64,000 bases of DNA from Gammaproteobacteria bacterium (GTDB lineage: Bacteria; Pseudomonadota; Gammaproteobacteria; Pseudomonadales; Azotimanducaceae), in the NCBI GenBank assembly GCA_003247835.1, contig QJYB01000002.1:1-64000 (forward strand), written 5' to 3'. Within the stretch, counting starts at the first letter, position 1. Each line of letters starts with the position of its first letter. Both the position numbers and the translations under genes were made by a program. Positions 24,982 through 33,743 of the stretch are shown one piece after another. The notes beneath the pieces were generated by a model, which worked only from the letters and a program-made list of their open reading frames with translations, made no database searches and was not told the origin of the DNA.

Positions 24982-27399
24982 TTGATTGATTCTCTCCGAT
25001 CAGATTTCCGTCTCGGCGACTGGCAGGTCTTCCCGGAGCTGAACCGGATCGAACGGGAAGGAGAGACCGCATCACTCCAACCCCTGTCGATGAGGATTCT
25101 CGTCCACCTGGCGGAAAACACCGGTAATGTGGTCAGCAACGAGGAGCTGCTGGAACGGTTCTGGCCGAATGGCATCACCAGCGATGAGGCGGTACACAGA
25201 CGGATTGCCGACATTCGGTCCAAGCTCGGTGATCATGCCCGGAACCCGGACTACATCGAGACCATCCACAAGAACGGATATCGCTGCATTGCACCAGTCA
25301 GCTTCGTCAGCGCTGTCCCACCATCCGATTCAATCTCGGCTTCAGCGTCAGCACGTGGAAACTGGCGACGTTGGCTCGTCTCAGTGCTCGCCACCATCGT
25401 CGTCGTGCTCGTCATCGCAGGCCTGTGGCCGCAGAACCGGTCCGCCGAAGGGGATGTTCTGGCGCTCTTCACCACGCTGATTGCCGAAGATCGCTATACG
25501 GACGCCTATCTCGCCGTAGAGCCCTATCTCGAGGAGCTCAGAGCGGATCCGGCCATGGAACCGGCGCTGGATGAGGTGACACGTCGCGTAACGCTGCACA
25601 CCAACGTGGACCCCGCACTGGTTCGCTACCGCCTGGTCGGCACCGAGCGCTGGACACCCTTCAAAGCGACGCCCCTCGAGGGGGTGACTCTGCCGCGAGG
25701 TGTCATCGAACTGCAGATCAAGAAGTCGGGCTATCAGACGGCCACCCTCGTCGAGCCGAACCCGGGCATCCGCTTCAACAACGTCGAACGTCCGCCCTAC
25801 GTCATCAGGATGATCGCCGATCCGGAGACGCGGAAGAGCATGGTGTTCGTGCAGGGAGGCAGCCATCGGCTGGGGCTGTGGGCCCTCGAGTTTCCCGTCG
25901 ATGTCGGCGACTTCCTGATCGACGAGCACGAGGTCACGAATGCCGACTACGCGGATTTCGTCGATGCGGGCGGCTATGAAAACTCCGACTACTGGCCCGA
26001 TGACACACCCGCGGATTTCGTTCCGTTACTCGTCGACGTTACGGGTCGACCTGGCCCTTCGGGATGGGAGTTCGGCAGGTATCCCGCAGGTCAGGGAGAT
26101 CTTCCCGTTACCGGCATCAGCTGGTATGAGGCGGAAGCGTATGCACGCTTCCGCGGCAAATCACTACCCAGTATTTATCACTGGGCCCGCGCCGCACTGG
26201 CGCACGTCGAGTGGAAATGGCCGATCGCGCCCGTGGTCGTCCCGCGAGCCAATCTTGCCGAGGCAAACGGCCTGCAGCCGGCGGAGACCGCTGGCGTGCG
26301 GGAAGCGCACGGGACCGTGAACCTGATCGGCAACGCCCAGGAGTGGACGCAGACGGAGTGGAACGGACGGCGTTTTCTCATCGGCGGCAGCTGGAAGGAC
26401 CCCAAGTGGCGATACAACGTGCCCCTTGCGCAGTCTCCCCTGGAGAGATCCCCCGGGAACGGCTTCCGGTGCATGATCGCTCTCGAGGAAAAACCGCTTC
26501 CTACCCCGGGACCCACCTGGGTCACCAACCTGGCTGACAACGGGGGTGCACCAGGCGAGATCTCGGAAGCCGTCACCCGTGGCTACGACTACCCGACCGG
26601 CAGCATCCATGCCGCGGACGCGACACGCGTCTCCACGGACGATCAGGGACACTGGCTGCGCAAGGTCGTCCTGCTGCCGGGTGACGATCCGGACGATCCC
26701 CTGCCGGTCTACATCTACCAGCCCAAGACCAGCAACGCTCCGATGCAGTCGGTCATTTTCCTGCCTCCTGCCGACAGCTTCGGGCCTTATCTCAAGAGCC
26801 CGGAGATCGACATCGCCGACTACCAGCTGGATTTCCTGCCACTGAGCGGCCGCGCACTCGTCTGGCCGATCTATCTGGGTACTCACGAGCGATATCAGGC
26901 CTTCACGAACGAAACACCCGCAGAGAAGGCCCGGCTGACCAGCGAACGCCTATGGATTCGAAGGAAGGAGATCGGCCAGGTCATCGACTACCTGACGGAT
27001 CATCCGGAATACGACGGATCGCGAATCGCGCTCATGGCGCTCAGCATGGGTGCCTCCTACACCTCGGCGCAGATCCTTGCGTTCGAGCCTCGGCTGAAAG
27101 CTGCGGTGCTCTATGCGGTGGGTATCGTGCCGCCTACGCCGGGGATACTGCCGGAGTTTCACCCCACCAGATACTGGCCACTCGTTCATCAGCCAGTGCT
27201 TCTGGCCAACGGGAAGTGGGACGTCAACCGCCCCGCCGAGCTGGTCTTCCGTCCTCTCGTAGGGCTCGTAGGCACACCAAGCGCACAGAAGACCGCGATA
27301 CTGTATGAAGGCGCATCTCACTGGCCGCTCCCGCGTCGGTCCATGATGCGGGATACCACCCGCTGGCTGGATGACCAGCTGGGCACGGTCGCACCTTAG
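24982..27399 (+). CDS. CadC/ToxR-like membrane regulator with FGE-sulfatase-like and alpha/beta hydrolase domains
   Basis: An 805-residue multidomain protein. Residues 10-105 form an OmpR/CadC winged helix (GNVVSNEELLERFW, RRIADIRSKLGD, YIETIHKNGYRC). One transmembrane helix lies at about 131-149. A PEGA-like beta segment (205-265) follows, then an FGE-sulfatase/SUMF1-like domain (about 287-500; DEHEVTNADYADF, GNAQEWT, GGSW). The C-terminus is an alpha/beta hydrolase (about 560-805) with nucleophile ALSMGAS and histidine GASHW. The start is TTG; an in-frame stop lies just upstream and no ATG precedes the HTH. Topology implies cytoplasmic DNA binding with periplasmic sensing or enzymatic domains. 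Target genes are unknown. Confidence 0.82.
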   Translation: MIDSLRSDFRLGDWQVFPELNRIEREGETASLQPLSMRILVHLAENTGNVVSNEELLERFWPNGITSDEAVHRRIADIRSKLGDHARNPDYIETIHKNGYRCIAPVSFVSAVPPSDSISASASARGNWRRWLVSVLATIVVVLVIAGLWPQNRSAEGDVLALFTTLIAEDRYTDAYLAVEPYLEELRADPAMEPALDEVTRRVTLHTNVDPALVRYRLVGTERWTPFKATPLEGVTLPRGVIELQIKKSGYQTATLVEPNPGIRFNNVERPPYVIRMIADPETRKSMVFVQGGSHRLGLWALEFPVDVGDFLIDEHEVTNADYADFVDAGGYENSDYWPDDTPADFVPLLVDVTGRPGPSGWEFGRYPAGQGDLPVTGISWYEAEAYARFRGKSLPSIYHWARAALAHVEWKWPIAPVVVPRANLAEANGLQPAETAGVREAHGTVNLIGNAQEWTQTEWNGRRFLIGGSWKDPKWRYNVPLAQSPLERSPGNGFRCMIALEEKPLPTPGPTWVTNLADNGGAPGEISEAVTRGYDYPTGSIHAADATRVSTDDQGHWLRKVVLLPGDDPDDPLPVYIYQPKTSNAPMQSVIFLPPADSFGPYLKSPEIDIADYQLDFLPLSGRALVWPIYLGTHERYQAFTNETPAEKARLTSERLWIRRKEIGQVIDYLTDHPEYDGSRIALMALSMGASYTSAQILAFEPRLKAAVLYAVGIVPPTPGILPEFHPTRYWPLVHQPVLLANGKWDVNRPAELVFRPLVGLVGTPSAQKTAILYEGASHWPLPRRSMMRDTTRWLDDQLGTVAP

Positions 27400-27431
27400 A
27401 CGACCCGACGGAGTCTGTCCGTTTAATTGCC

Positions 27432-27608
27432 TTGGGGTTCGGCGAACCCGTCGGTAACCTGATCGAGGCCGCGGAAAACCTGTCATCGCTGCTCGATCTG
27501 CTGACCGTGTTCCTGGACAACCACCCGCAGATTGCCGGCGACGAAGTCGTCCCCTACCCGCTGGGCCGATGGGGAAGAGATACCTGGGGACACTTCAGGT
27601 GGGGGTGA
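27432..27608 (+). pseudogene. Short coding-like remnant downstream of the multidomain regulator
   Basis: An open frame of 58 codons (TTG to TGA) whose first 45 codons have strong GC bias at third positions and protein-like composition (NLIEAAENLSSLLDLLTVFL). The frame also extends upstream to before 27400 without ATG/GTG. The last codons lose the bias. It has no recognised family and no ribosome-binding site; a degraded gene end is likelier than a live small gene. Confidence 0.3.
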
Positions 27609-27654
27609 GTCAGCGTCCCGGTGCTACCTGTCCACCCGGAGCTCACCCCGACAC

Positions 27655-28536
27655 CTAGTGGAGCGCCGTGGTCAGGACGTCGGCGAGCTTCTCGAGCAGC
27701 GGTTCACGGGGTGAGCTCTTCCGCCAGCAGAGACCGATGTCACGGTGCGGGATTTCACCGCGAAACGGGACGTAGCGGATGGCTGCGGCTGTTTTTGCCG
27801 GAATCGCGAGCTTCGGCATCAGCGTGATGCCCACGTCGGCCATCACCATCTGCCGCAGGGTTTCCAGGCTGGTCGCGCGGAAGTTGGTGTTCTCTACGGC
27901 GTTGTGGGAGTTGCAGACCTCCAGCGCCTGATCGCGCAGGCAGTGGCCGTCCTCGAGCAGCAGCACCTGCTGCTCGTCCAGGTCGTCCACCGTGACCGTT
28001 TTCCGGCCGGCCAGCGGGTGACTCTTCGAGACGGCAAGGTAGAAAGGCTCGGTGTAGAGCCTGCGCTCCACCACGTTGTCCTCCTCGATGGGCAGCGCCA
28101 GGATCACGGCATCCAGATCCCCTTCCCGCAGCAGCCGGGTGATCACCGCCGTCTGGCCTTCGGTGAGCTGGATCTTGAGTGTGGGCAGGTTCTTGCGGAT
28201 GGGACCGAGAATCTTCGGCAGCAGGTATGGCGCCACAGTGGGGATGACGCCGAGCCGGAAATCACCGCCAAAGGGATCCGCGTACTCTTCGGCAATGGTG
28301 GCGAGCTGGTTCGCCTCGCGCAGCACACGCTGCGCCTGGGCGACCACCCGTTCACCGACCGGTGTCAGCAGCACCTGCCGATTGGTGCGCTCGATGAGCG
28401 TCACCCCGAGCTCCTCCTCCAGCTTCTTCAGCTGGGTGGACAGGGTGGGCTGACTGACGAAGCAGGCATCGGCGGCACGGCCGAAGTGCCGGTGCTCGGC
28501 CACCGCCACCAGATACTTCAGGTCCCTGAGATTCAT
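27655..28536 (-). CDS. oxyR: OxyR, hydrogen-peroxide-sensing LysR regulator
   Basis: A 293-residue LysR protein. The N-terminal HTH (MNLRDLKYLVAVAEHRHFGR) and the effector domain are both OxyR-like. The peroxide-sensing cysteines are C199 and C208 (GHCLRDQALEVC), the same numbering as in Escherichia coli OxyR. Oxidation would form a disulfide and activate transcription. It follows the dehydrogenase gene by 13 nt, unusual company for oxyR. A likely target is the rubrerythrin operon at 22.3 kb. Confidence 0.9.
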   Translation of the reverse strand: MNLRDLKYLVAVAEHRHFGRAADACFVSQPTLSTQLKKLEEELGVTLIERTNRQVLLTPVGERVVAQAQRVLREANQLATIAEEYADPFGGDFRLGVIPTVAPYLLPKILGPIRKNLPTLKIQLTEGQTAVITRLLREGDLDAVILALPIEEDNVVERRLYTEPFYLAVSKSHPLAGRKTVTVDDLDEQQVLLLEDGHCLRDQALEVCNSHNAVENTNFRATSLETLRQMVMADVGITLMPKLAIPAKTAAAIRYVPFRGEIPHRDIGLCWRKSSPREPLLEKLADVLTTALH

Positions 28537-28549
28537 CTAAGGCGCGCGA

Positions 28550-29635
28550 TCAGTGCCACGGCTCGACGATGATCTTGGCATGAGCTTCGGGGTTCTTCAG
28601 ATCCCGGAAGGCCTGTGCCACACCATCGATACCCACGTGCCCGGTGATCAGCGGCGCCACGGATATCCGACCTTCGGCGATGTTGCCGAGGGTGGCGGCA
28701 AACTCCTCCGGTGTGTAACCCAGTACGAACTGCAGGTTCAGCTCCTTGGTGATGCCCAGCATGGGCCGGATCACGTCGCTCTCCATGCAGACACCGACGA
28801 CCACGAACCGGCTGCTCCGCTCGGCACCGACCATCATCTGATCGATGACGCCGGGAACCCCCACGCACTCGAAGTAGACACCCGGTGGCAGCTCGCGCTC
28901 ACCGGTCAGCGGGTTCACGGGCGCGGTCTGCCCCTGGTGGCTGGCCCGGGCCGTGGAGCGCCAGGAATCGTAGGGTGAGGTCTGCCGGGGATCGATGACC
29001 TGGTCGGCGCCCATGGTCAGCGCCAACGCCCGTCGCGCCGGCGAGAAGTCGGCGGCGACAATGGGTGCCACACCTTTCAGCTTCAGCGCCGCGATGACCG
29101 CGAGGCCCACCGGCCCGCAGCCGATGACCAGCGCCACGTCCTGTGGTGTCAGACGGGCCTTCTCCACCGCGTGCAGCCCCACTGCCATGGGCTCGGTCAG
29201 CGCCGCATGATCGGTCGGCAGCCCGTTCGGGACCGGCAGCAGCAACGCTTCGGAGAGCAGCATCTGCTCCGCGTAGCCGCCGGGCACGTCATGGGAATAG
29301 CCCACAGCTGCGCCGCCGCCGGCACGCAGCAGCATGGGCATGGCGCAGACCCGGGTACCCTTTGCCAGGCGCGAGGCCGGTGCCGGGCCGGGGCCGAAGT
29401 CGAGCACCTCGCAGCAGAACTCGTGACCCATGACCATGTCGCGATGGGCATCCAGGGTGCTCTCACCACCCTGAAGGCTGAACTCACTGAACTTGTCGAA
29501 ATGCTCGAGCGCGTGCAGGTCCGAGCCGCAGATCCCGCAGGCCAGCGTTTTGACCAGCACCTCGCCGGGACCGGGTTCGGGTACCTGGATCTGGCCGGGC
29601 ACGATCTTCTGCTCGCGCATGATGGCTGCACGCAT
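28550..29635 (-). CDS. Zinc-binding-type alcohol dehydrogenase family protein
   Basis: A 361-residue MDR protein. The catalytic zinc region is ACGICGSDLHALEHF, with MGHEFCCEVLDFG providing the GHE motif. The nucleotide-binding motif is VIGCGPVGLAVIAALK. The lobe with four structural-zinc cysteines is absent, so only the catalytic zinc is expected. The substrate is unknown. It lies upstream of oxyR in the same direction, and divergent from the M28-like gene. Confidence 0.85.
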   Translation of the reverse strand: MRAAIMREQKIVPGQIQVPEPGPGEVLVKTLACGICGSDLHALEHFDKFSEFSLQGGESTLDAHRDMVMGHEFCCEVLDFGPGPAPASRLAKGTRVCAMPMLLRAGGGAAVGYSHDVPGGYAEQMLLSEALLLPVPNGLPTDHAALTEPMAVGLHAVEKARLTPQDVALVIGCGPVGLAVIAALKLKGVAPIVAADFSPARRALALTMGADQVIDPRQTSPYDSWRSTARASHQGQTAPVNPLTGERELPPGVYFECVGVPGVIDQMMVGAERSSRFVVVGVCMESDVIRPMLGITKELNLQFVLGYTPEEFAATLGNIAEGRISVAPLITGHVGIDGVAQAFRDLKNPEAHAKIIVEPWH

Positions 29636-29724
29636 GATGTTCTCCCTGAAGTTGTGAAGCTCGCGAAACGGACGCTATCGTAGTTGGCAGCCGCGGGCAA
29701 AGCACGACGGAGGAGAGCGCAGTT

Positions 29725-30867
29725 CTGAGCACCATCGAGACCGACGTCAGGGACTGGGACGCCATCGACGGGCACCGCACCGGAACCGCCGGTGATCGCG
29801 CCACCAGCGAGTGGCTCGCCGATCGCATCCGCAGCGCGGGAATCGCGCCCCGGATCGATACCTTTCCGTTCAGGCGCCGCGTGCCCGGCCTATGCGAGGT
29901 CAGTGACGGTGACCATCGGATCGACGGACTGCCGCTCTTCGACGGGCCCGGTACGCCCGCCGCCGGCATCAGCGGCGCCGCGGGACCGCTCGGCTCGGAT
30001 GCCGCCATCGGCGTCACTCTGTTCGGACCGACCCTCGCCCATCCAGGCAGCCGGGCGCTGGCTGCCACGCGCCGCGATGGTCATCACCGCGCCATCGTCG
30101 CCATCGCTGCCGGCGAGGACGTGCTGCCTGGCCTCGCGGTGCAGAACGCGGAAGCGTTCGGTGCCCCTTACGGACCTCCGGTGCTCCAGGTTCCGACGGC
30201 AGCCGCACCCTGGCTGCTGACCGCAGGCGAAGGCGGTGCCGAGCTCACCGTCCAGGCAGAGCTCGGTGAGGAAGCCACCGAGGCATGCAACGTGGGCTGC
30301 CGGATCGAGGGATCCGTCTCGACGCTGGCGCCGCTGGTGGTCATGACGCCAAAAAGCGCATGGTGGCGTTGCACGGCGGAGCGGGTGGGTGGCATCTGCG
30401 TCTGGCTGGAGCTCATCCGCCACTTCGCGAGCCGAGCACCCGAGCGGACGGTCATCTTCACGGCCAATACCGGACACGAGCTCGGTCACGTCGGCCTCGA
30501 TCACTTCCTGACTCAGCATCCCGAACTGCTGTCCACGGCGCATGCCTGGATTCACCTCGGCGCCAACTTCGCCTCGCGAAGCCCGAGCGTCCGCTATCAG
30601 GCCTCCAGCGAGACCCTCATGGCCTCCGGGCTGGCTGCGCTGCGTCGCGCAGGCATCACCGGGATCGACGTGACGCCCGTCGGCGAGCGGCCGCTGGGAG
30701 AAGCGCGGAACGTGCACGATGGCGGCGGCAGCTACGTCTCCATCCTCGGTGCCAACCCCTGGTTTCACCAGCCCGCGGATCGCTGGCCGGATTCGGTGGA
30801 CCTGATCAGGCTCGGTGCCGTACGGAACGCGTTTGTCGAGCTCGCCGATGCGCTTGCAGGCTCCTGA
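29725..30867 (+). CDS. M28-like peptidase-fold protein, probable CTG start
   Basis: A 380-residue protein. DGHRTGTAGDRATSEWLADR near the N-terminus matches the start of M28 aminopeptidases, and ERTVIFTANTGHELGHVGLDHF matches the strand and glutamate region of the catalytic core. No ATG, GTG or TTG exists between the upstream stop (29647) and residue 53. A CTG at 29725 sits 9 nt after AGGAG and includes the whole domain. The usual first zinc ligands (H and D before the GADDN-like loop) are replaced by TPKSAWW, so peptidase activity is doubtful. There is no signal peptide. Confidence 0.65.
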   Translation: MSTIETDVRDWDAIDGHRTGTAGDRATSEWLADRIRSAGIAPRIDTFPFRRRVPGLCEVSDGDHRIDGLPLFDGPGTPAAGISGAAGPLGSDAAIGVTLFGPTLAHPGSRALAATRRDGHHRAIVAIAAGEDVLPGLAVQNAEAFGAPYGPPVLQVPTAAAPWLLTAGEGGAELTVQAELGEEATEACNVGCRIEGSVSTLAPLVVMTPKSAWWRCTAERVGGICVWLELIRHFASRAPERTVIFTANTGHELGHVGLDHFLTQHPELLSTAHAWIHLGANFASRSPSVRYQASSETLMASGLAALRRAGITGIDVTPVGERPLGEARNVHDGGGSYVSILGANPWFHQPADRWPDSVDLIRLGAVRNAFVELADALAGS

Positions 30868-31558
30868 GATCATTCACGAGAACGACGAGCTGCTGGTCAT
30901 CAACAAGCCGGCAGATGTCTCCCTGCTCGCTGACCGGTCCGGGGTACCCTGCCTCTGGGATCAGCTGACCCAGGCATTGGACCGGAAACTCTACCTGGTG
31001 CACCGTCTCGACAAGCCGACCAGCGGCGTGCTGGCCATCGCGCTCACCCCGGAGTGCCAGAAAAGGCTGACTCGTCAGTTCCAGTCACGCCGGGTGCGAA
31101 AGTTCTACCTGGCCTGGGTGAGCGGGCAGACACCCGCGACCGGCATCATCGACCTGCCACTGAAGAAAGGCCGCAAGAGCCGCTACCGGATCGCCGGCGC
31201 CCGCGCGGACATCGTCACCCACGATGGACGCTGGGTGCTGCGGCAGACCACTGACACGGGCCTTCCGAGCGTCACCCGGTTCCGCACCCTGTGTGAGGAC
31301 GCAGACCTGAGTCGGGATGCAGACCCGCACCGGGAGGCACACCGCTCGCTGGTGCTGCTGGCACCACGGACCGGTCGGACTCACCAGCTGCGCGTGCATC
31401 TGTCGTGGATCGGCTACCCCATTCTCGGCGACCGTCTCTACGGACGACCCGCGGATCCCGGACAGCAGGCGCCGCGGCTGCTGCTGCATGCTCATAGACT
31501 GGTGCTGCCGGGGACGGGCAGTTTCGCCGTTCGACCGGGACCCGATTTTTTGCCCTAG
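30851..31558 (+). CDS. RluA-family RNA pseudouridine synthase
   Basis: A 235-residue protein with the RluA catalytic motif HRLDKPTSGVL (catalytic Asp) and RTGRTHQLRVHLSWIGYPILGDRLYG near the C-terminus. It lacks an S4 domain. It would isomerise uridines in rRNA or tRNA. The ATG at 30851 overlaps the M28-like gene by 17 nt. Confidence 0.88.
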   Translation, partial: RLQAPEIIHENDELLVINKPADVSLLADRSGVPCLWDQLTQALDRKLYLVHRLDKPTSGVLAIALTPECQKRLTRQFQSRRVRKFYLAWVSGQTPATGIIDLPLKKGRKSRYRIAGARADIVTHDGRWVLRQTTDTGLPSVTRFRTLCEDADLSRDADPHREAHRSLVLLAPRTGRTHQLRVHLSWIGYPILGDRLYGRPADPGQQAPRLLLHAHRLVLPGTGSFAVRPGPDFLP

Positions 31559-31568
31559 CTGGGAGCGT

Positions 31569-31979
31569 TCAGAACCGGCTGCCGAACTTGCGACCGAGCG
31601 CGTAGCCGGCGGCAGTCAGCGCCGGATGCCGGGTCAGCGCGAAGGCAATCCCCGCGACGCCGACCCCTGCAATCCAGGAAACGAGCTGAGGACTCTTCGC
31701 TTCGCCCGTCAACGCGCGGTTGACGGTGTGCTCGCAGTTGTTGGTCAGCACGTTGTAGCCCCGTTCGGCCGGTCGCGCGGCAGCAGCAAAGCGACGACGC
31801 CGCGGGCACTCCGTGTGGCTGACGTGCAGCCGACGTCCGGCGCGGAACTCGCTCTCGCTGACCACATGCTCGCCCCGGAACGGGCTGTTGTGCAGGATGC
31901 TGCCGTCGGCCAGCACCACACCGCGATGCATGAACGGGCCCTTGCGGCGGGATACCACGTCTCCGGGTCTCGGTCTCAT
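31569..31979 (-). CDS. LRAT / NlpC-P60-like protein
   Basis: A 136-residue protein starting MRPRPGDVVSRRKGPF. The catalytic histidine is H18 (MHRGVV) and the nucleophile C82 (LTNNCEHTVNR), the LRAT-type permuted NlpC/P60 arrangement of acyltransferases, phospholipases and related endopeptidases. The C-terminus is weakly hydrophobic and basic. The start at 31979 is favoured by AGGAGG 9 nt upstream, rejecting a longer frame to 32054. The substrate is unknown. Confidence 0.72.
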   Translation of the reverse strand: MRPRPGDVVSRRKGPFMHRGVVLADGSILHNSPFRGEHVVSESEFRAGRRLHVSHTECPRRRRFAAAARPAERGYNVLTNNCEHTVNRALTGEAKSPQLVSWIAGVGVAGIAFALTRHPALTAAGYALGRKFGSRF

Positions 31980-32110
31980 CAACAGCGCCTCCTGTGGCGT
32001 TTCCGGCTGTACAGAATGCACGAACCGGGCCACAACGCAACCATCTGATTCCACTACGATTTTCTACCGATTCCAGTCGTTCGGACGGGTCGGATTGACC
32101 ACAACCTGGG

Positions 32111-32452
32111 CTACTGGGCCAGCATGTAGTCCACGGCGGCAGCCAGCTCCTCGTCCGTGCAGCTCATACACAGCCCCATGGGCGGCATGCCCGGCGGTAT
32201 CCCCTCACGAACGGACTTCAGCAGCGCCTCCCGGCCTTTGGCGCGGCGCGGCGCCCAGGCATCGGTATCGCCGGGAATCGGGGCCCCGCTCACGCCCGCT
32301 GCGTGGCAGGAGAAGCACGATCGGTTGTAGATCTCCTCGCCAGGGTCGGCTTCGCTGCCGCTTCCCACGCCATCGCAGCCGGCGAGCAGCAGACCGCTCA
32401 GCAGCATGCCTCTCAACAGCGGGCCGCTTGAAAGCGCGGGCAGGATTCTCGT
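32111..32452 (-). CDS. Lipid-anchored c-type cytochrome (cytochrome c5-like)
   Basis: A 113-residue protein starting at GTG, with GGAGAGAG just upstream. A lipoprotein signal ends LLLAGC. A single heme site CFSCH follows in EEIYNRSCFSCHAAG, and PPMGLCMSCTDEEL at the C-terminus supplies the axial methionine and the extra cysteine pair seen in cytochrome c5. It should be a membrane-tethered periplasmic electron carrier. It begins 16 nt after the aminotransferase gene. Confidence 0.82.
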   Translation of the reverse strand, partial: TRILPALSSGPLLRGMLLSGLLLAGCDGVGSGSEADPGEEIYNRSCFSCHAAGVSGAPIPGDTDAWAPRRAKGREALLKSVREGIPPGMPPMGLCMSCTDEELAAAVDYMLAQ

Positions 32453-32468
32453 CACGTCTCTCTCCTTA

Positions 32469-33635
32469 TCAGGGGTGGTCGCCAAGGCCGCAGAGGATTT
32501 CTGCTGCCCGGACCAGCGTCTGGTCATCCTTGGCGAAGCAGAAGCGCAGCACCTTGTGGCCGGGGTCATCCAGATAAAAGGGAGACACCGGAATGGAGGC
32601 GAGCCTGGCCTGTCGGGTGAGCCGCACCGCCAGGTCGGTGTCCTGCTCGTTGCTCCAGGCGGAGTAGTCGAGCAGCTGGAAGTAGGTGCCAGCGGAGGGT
32701 GTGATCAGAAACGGCGAGTCCGCCAGCAGCCGGCAGAACGTGTCGCGCTTCGCCTGATAGAACGCCCCGAGCGTCAGATGATGTTCCGGGTGCTCGGTGA
32801 GGAAATCCGCCAGTCCGAGCTGCACCGGCGTGTTGGACGTGAACGTCACATACTGGTGAATGCGCCGGAACTCCTCGGTGAGCGCCGCCGGTGCCACACA
32901 GTAGCCGATCTTCCAGCCCGTGGTGTGGTAGGTCTTGCCCAGGGAGCTGACGACGAAGCTGCGCTCGAAAAGATCCGGGTAGCGCAGGAGGCTCTCGTGG
33001 GTTCTGCCGTCGAAGATGATGTGTTCATAGACCTCGTCTGCGAGCAGGTGGATATCACGCTCCGCGACGATCCCGGCAAGCGCTGCGATGTCTCCGGCAT
33101 CCCATACCGTGCCCGTGGGGTTGTGCGGCGTGTTGCTGATGATCAGGCGGGTCCGGTCGGAAACCAGGTCACGAACCCTGCCCCAGTCGACGCGATAGTC
33201 CGGCGGGTGCATGGGCACGTGCAGCGTCCTGCCGCCCTGCAGGCGAACCACCGGCTCGTAGCTGTCGTAGGCCGGGTCGAAGACGATCACCTCATCACCC
33301 GGATTGACGACCGCGGCGATGGCGCAGAACAGCGCCTCCGTTGCGCCGGAGGTCACCGTCACTTCCCGGTCCGGGTCCACGCGGGCCGCGTAAAGATCGG
33401 CCACCTTGGCGGCGATGGCAGCCCGGAGTGCCGGTACACCCATCATGGGTGCGTACTGGTTGTGCCCGCTGTGCAGATAGTGCGAAACGCGGTCGAGCAG
33501 CGCCTCGGGGCCATCGAAGTCCGGGAATCCCTGGGACAGATTCAACGCGCCTTCCTTCCGCGCGAGCTCCGACATCACCGTGAAGATGGTCGTTCCCACG
33601 TCGGGCAGTTTGCTGGTGAGCTTCGGGGTCGTCAT
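32469..33635 (-). CDS. ybdL: Class I/II aminotransferase, methionine aminotransferase YbdL type
   Basis: A 388-residue PLP enzyme. Signatures are LNLSQGFPDFDGP near the N-terminus, ISNTPHNPTGTVW, and the PLP lysine in SSLGKTYHTTGWKIGY. This subgroup prefers methionine or the 4-methylthio-2-oxobutyrate pair. Its position opposite the SahR-ahcY genes, sharing their SahR-type palindrome, supports a role in methionine metabolism. Confidence 0.85.
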   Translation of the reverse strand: MTTPKLTSKLPDVGTTIFTVMSELARKEGALNLSQGFPDFDGPEALLDRVSHYLHSGHNQYAPMMGVPALRAAIAAKVADLYAARVDPDREVTVTSGATEALFCAIAAVVNPGDEVIVFDPAYDSYEPVVRLQGGRTLHVPMHPPDYRVDWGRVRDLVSDRTRLIISNTPHNPTGTVWDAGDIAALAGIVAERDIHLLADEVYEHIIFDGRTHESLLRYPDLFERSFVVSSLGKTYHTTGWKIGYCVAPAALTEEFRRIHQYVTFTSNTPVQLGLADFLTEHPEHHLTLGAFYQAKRDTFCRLLADSPFLITPSAGTYFQLLDYSAWSNEQDTDLAVRLTRQARLASIPVSPFYLDDPGHKVLRFCFAKDDQTLVRAAEILCGLGDHP

Positions 33636-33675
33636 GGCGCTGGCATTTTTGACCAGACCGGCTCACAAATCCAAT

Positions 33676-33691
33676 ATCAAAATATTTTGAT
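33676..33691. promoter_or_regulatory. Perfect 16-bp palindrome, candidate SahR operator
   Basis: ATCAAAATATTTTGAT, a perfect AT-rich palindrome in the gap between the divergent ybdL (start 33635) and sahR. SahR is an ArsR-family repressor of methionine-cycle genes and binds symmetric AT-rich sites; assignment follows from position. Confidence 0.65.
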
Positions 33692-33743
33692 GTACTTTGC
33701 GCGTCCTGATAGCATGCCGACCTTTCACGCGCGCGCGAACCCG

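Noticed and set aside
32406..33743. Long N-terminal extension of the SahR reading frame
   Set aside because: It is antisense to ybdL and would include the operator; the ArsR domain starts normally near 33744.
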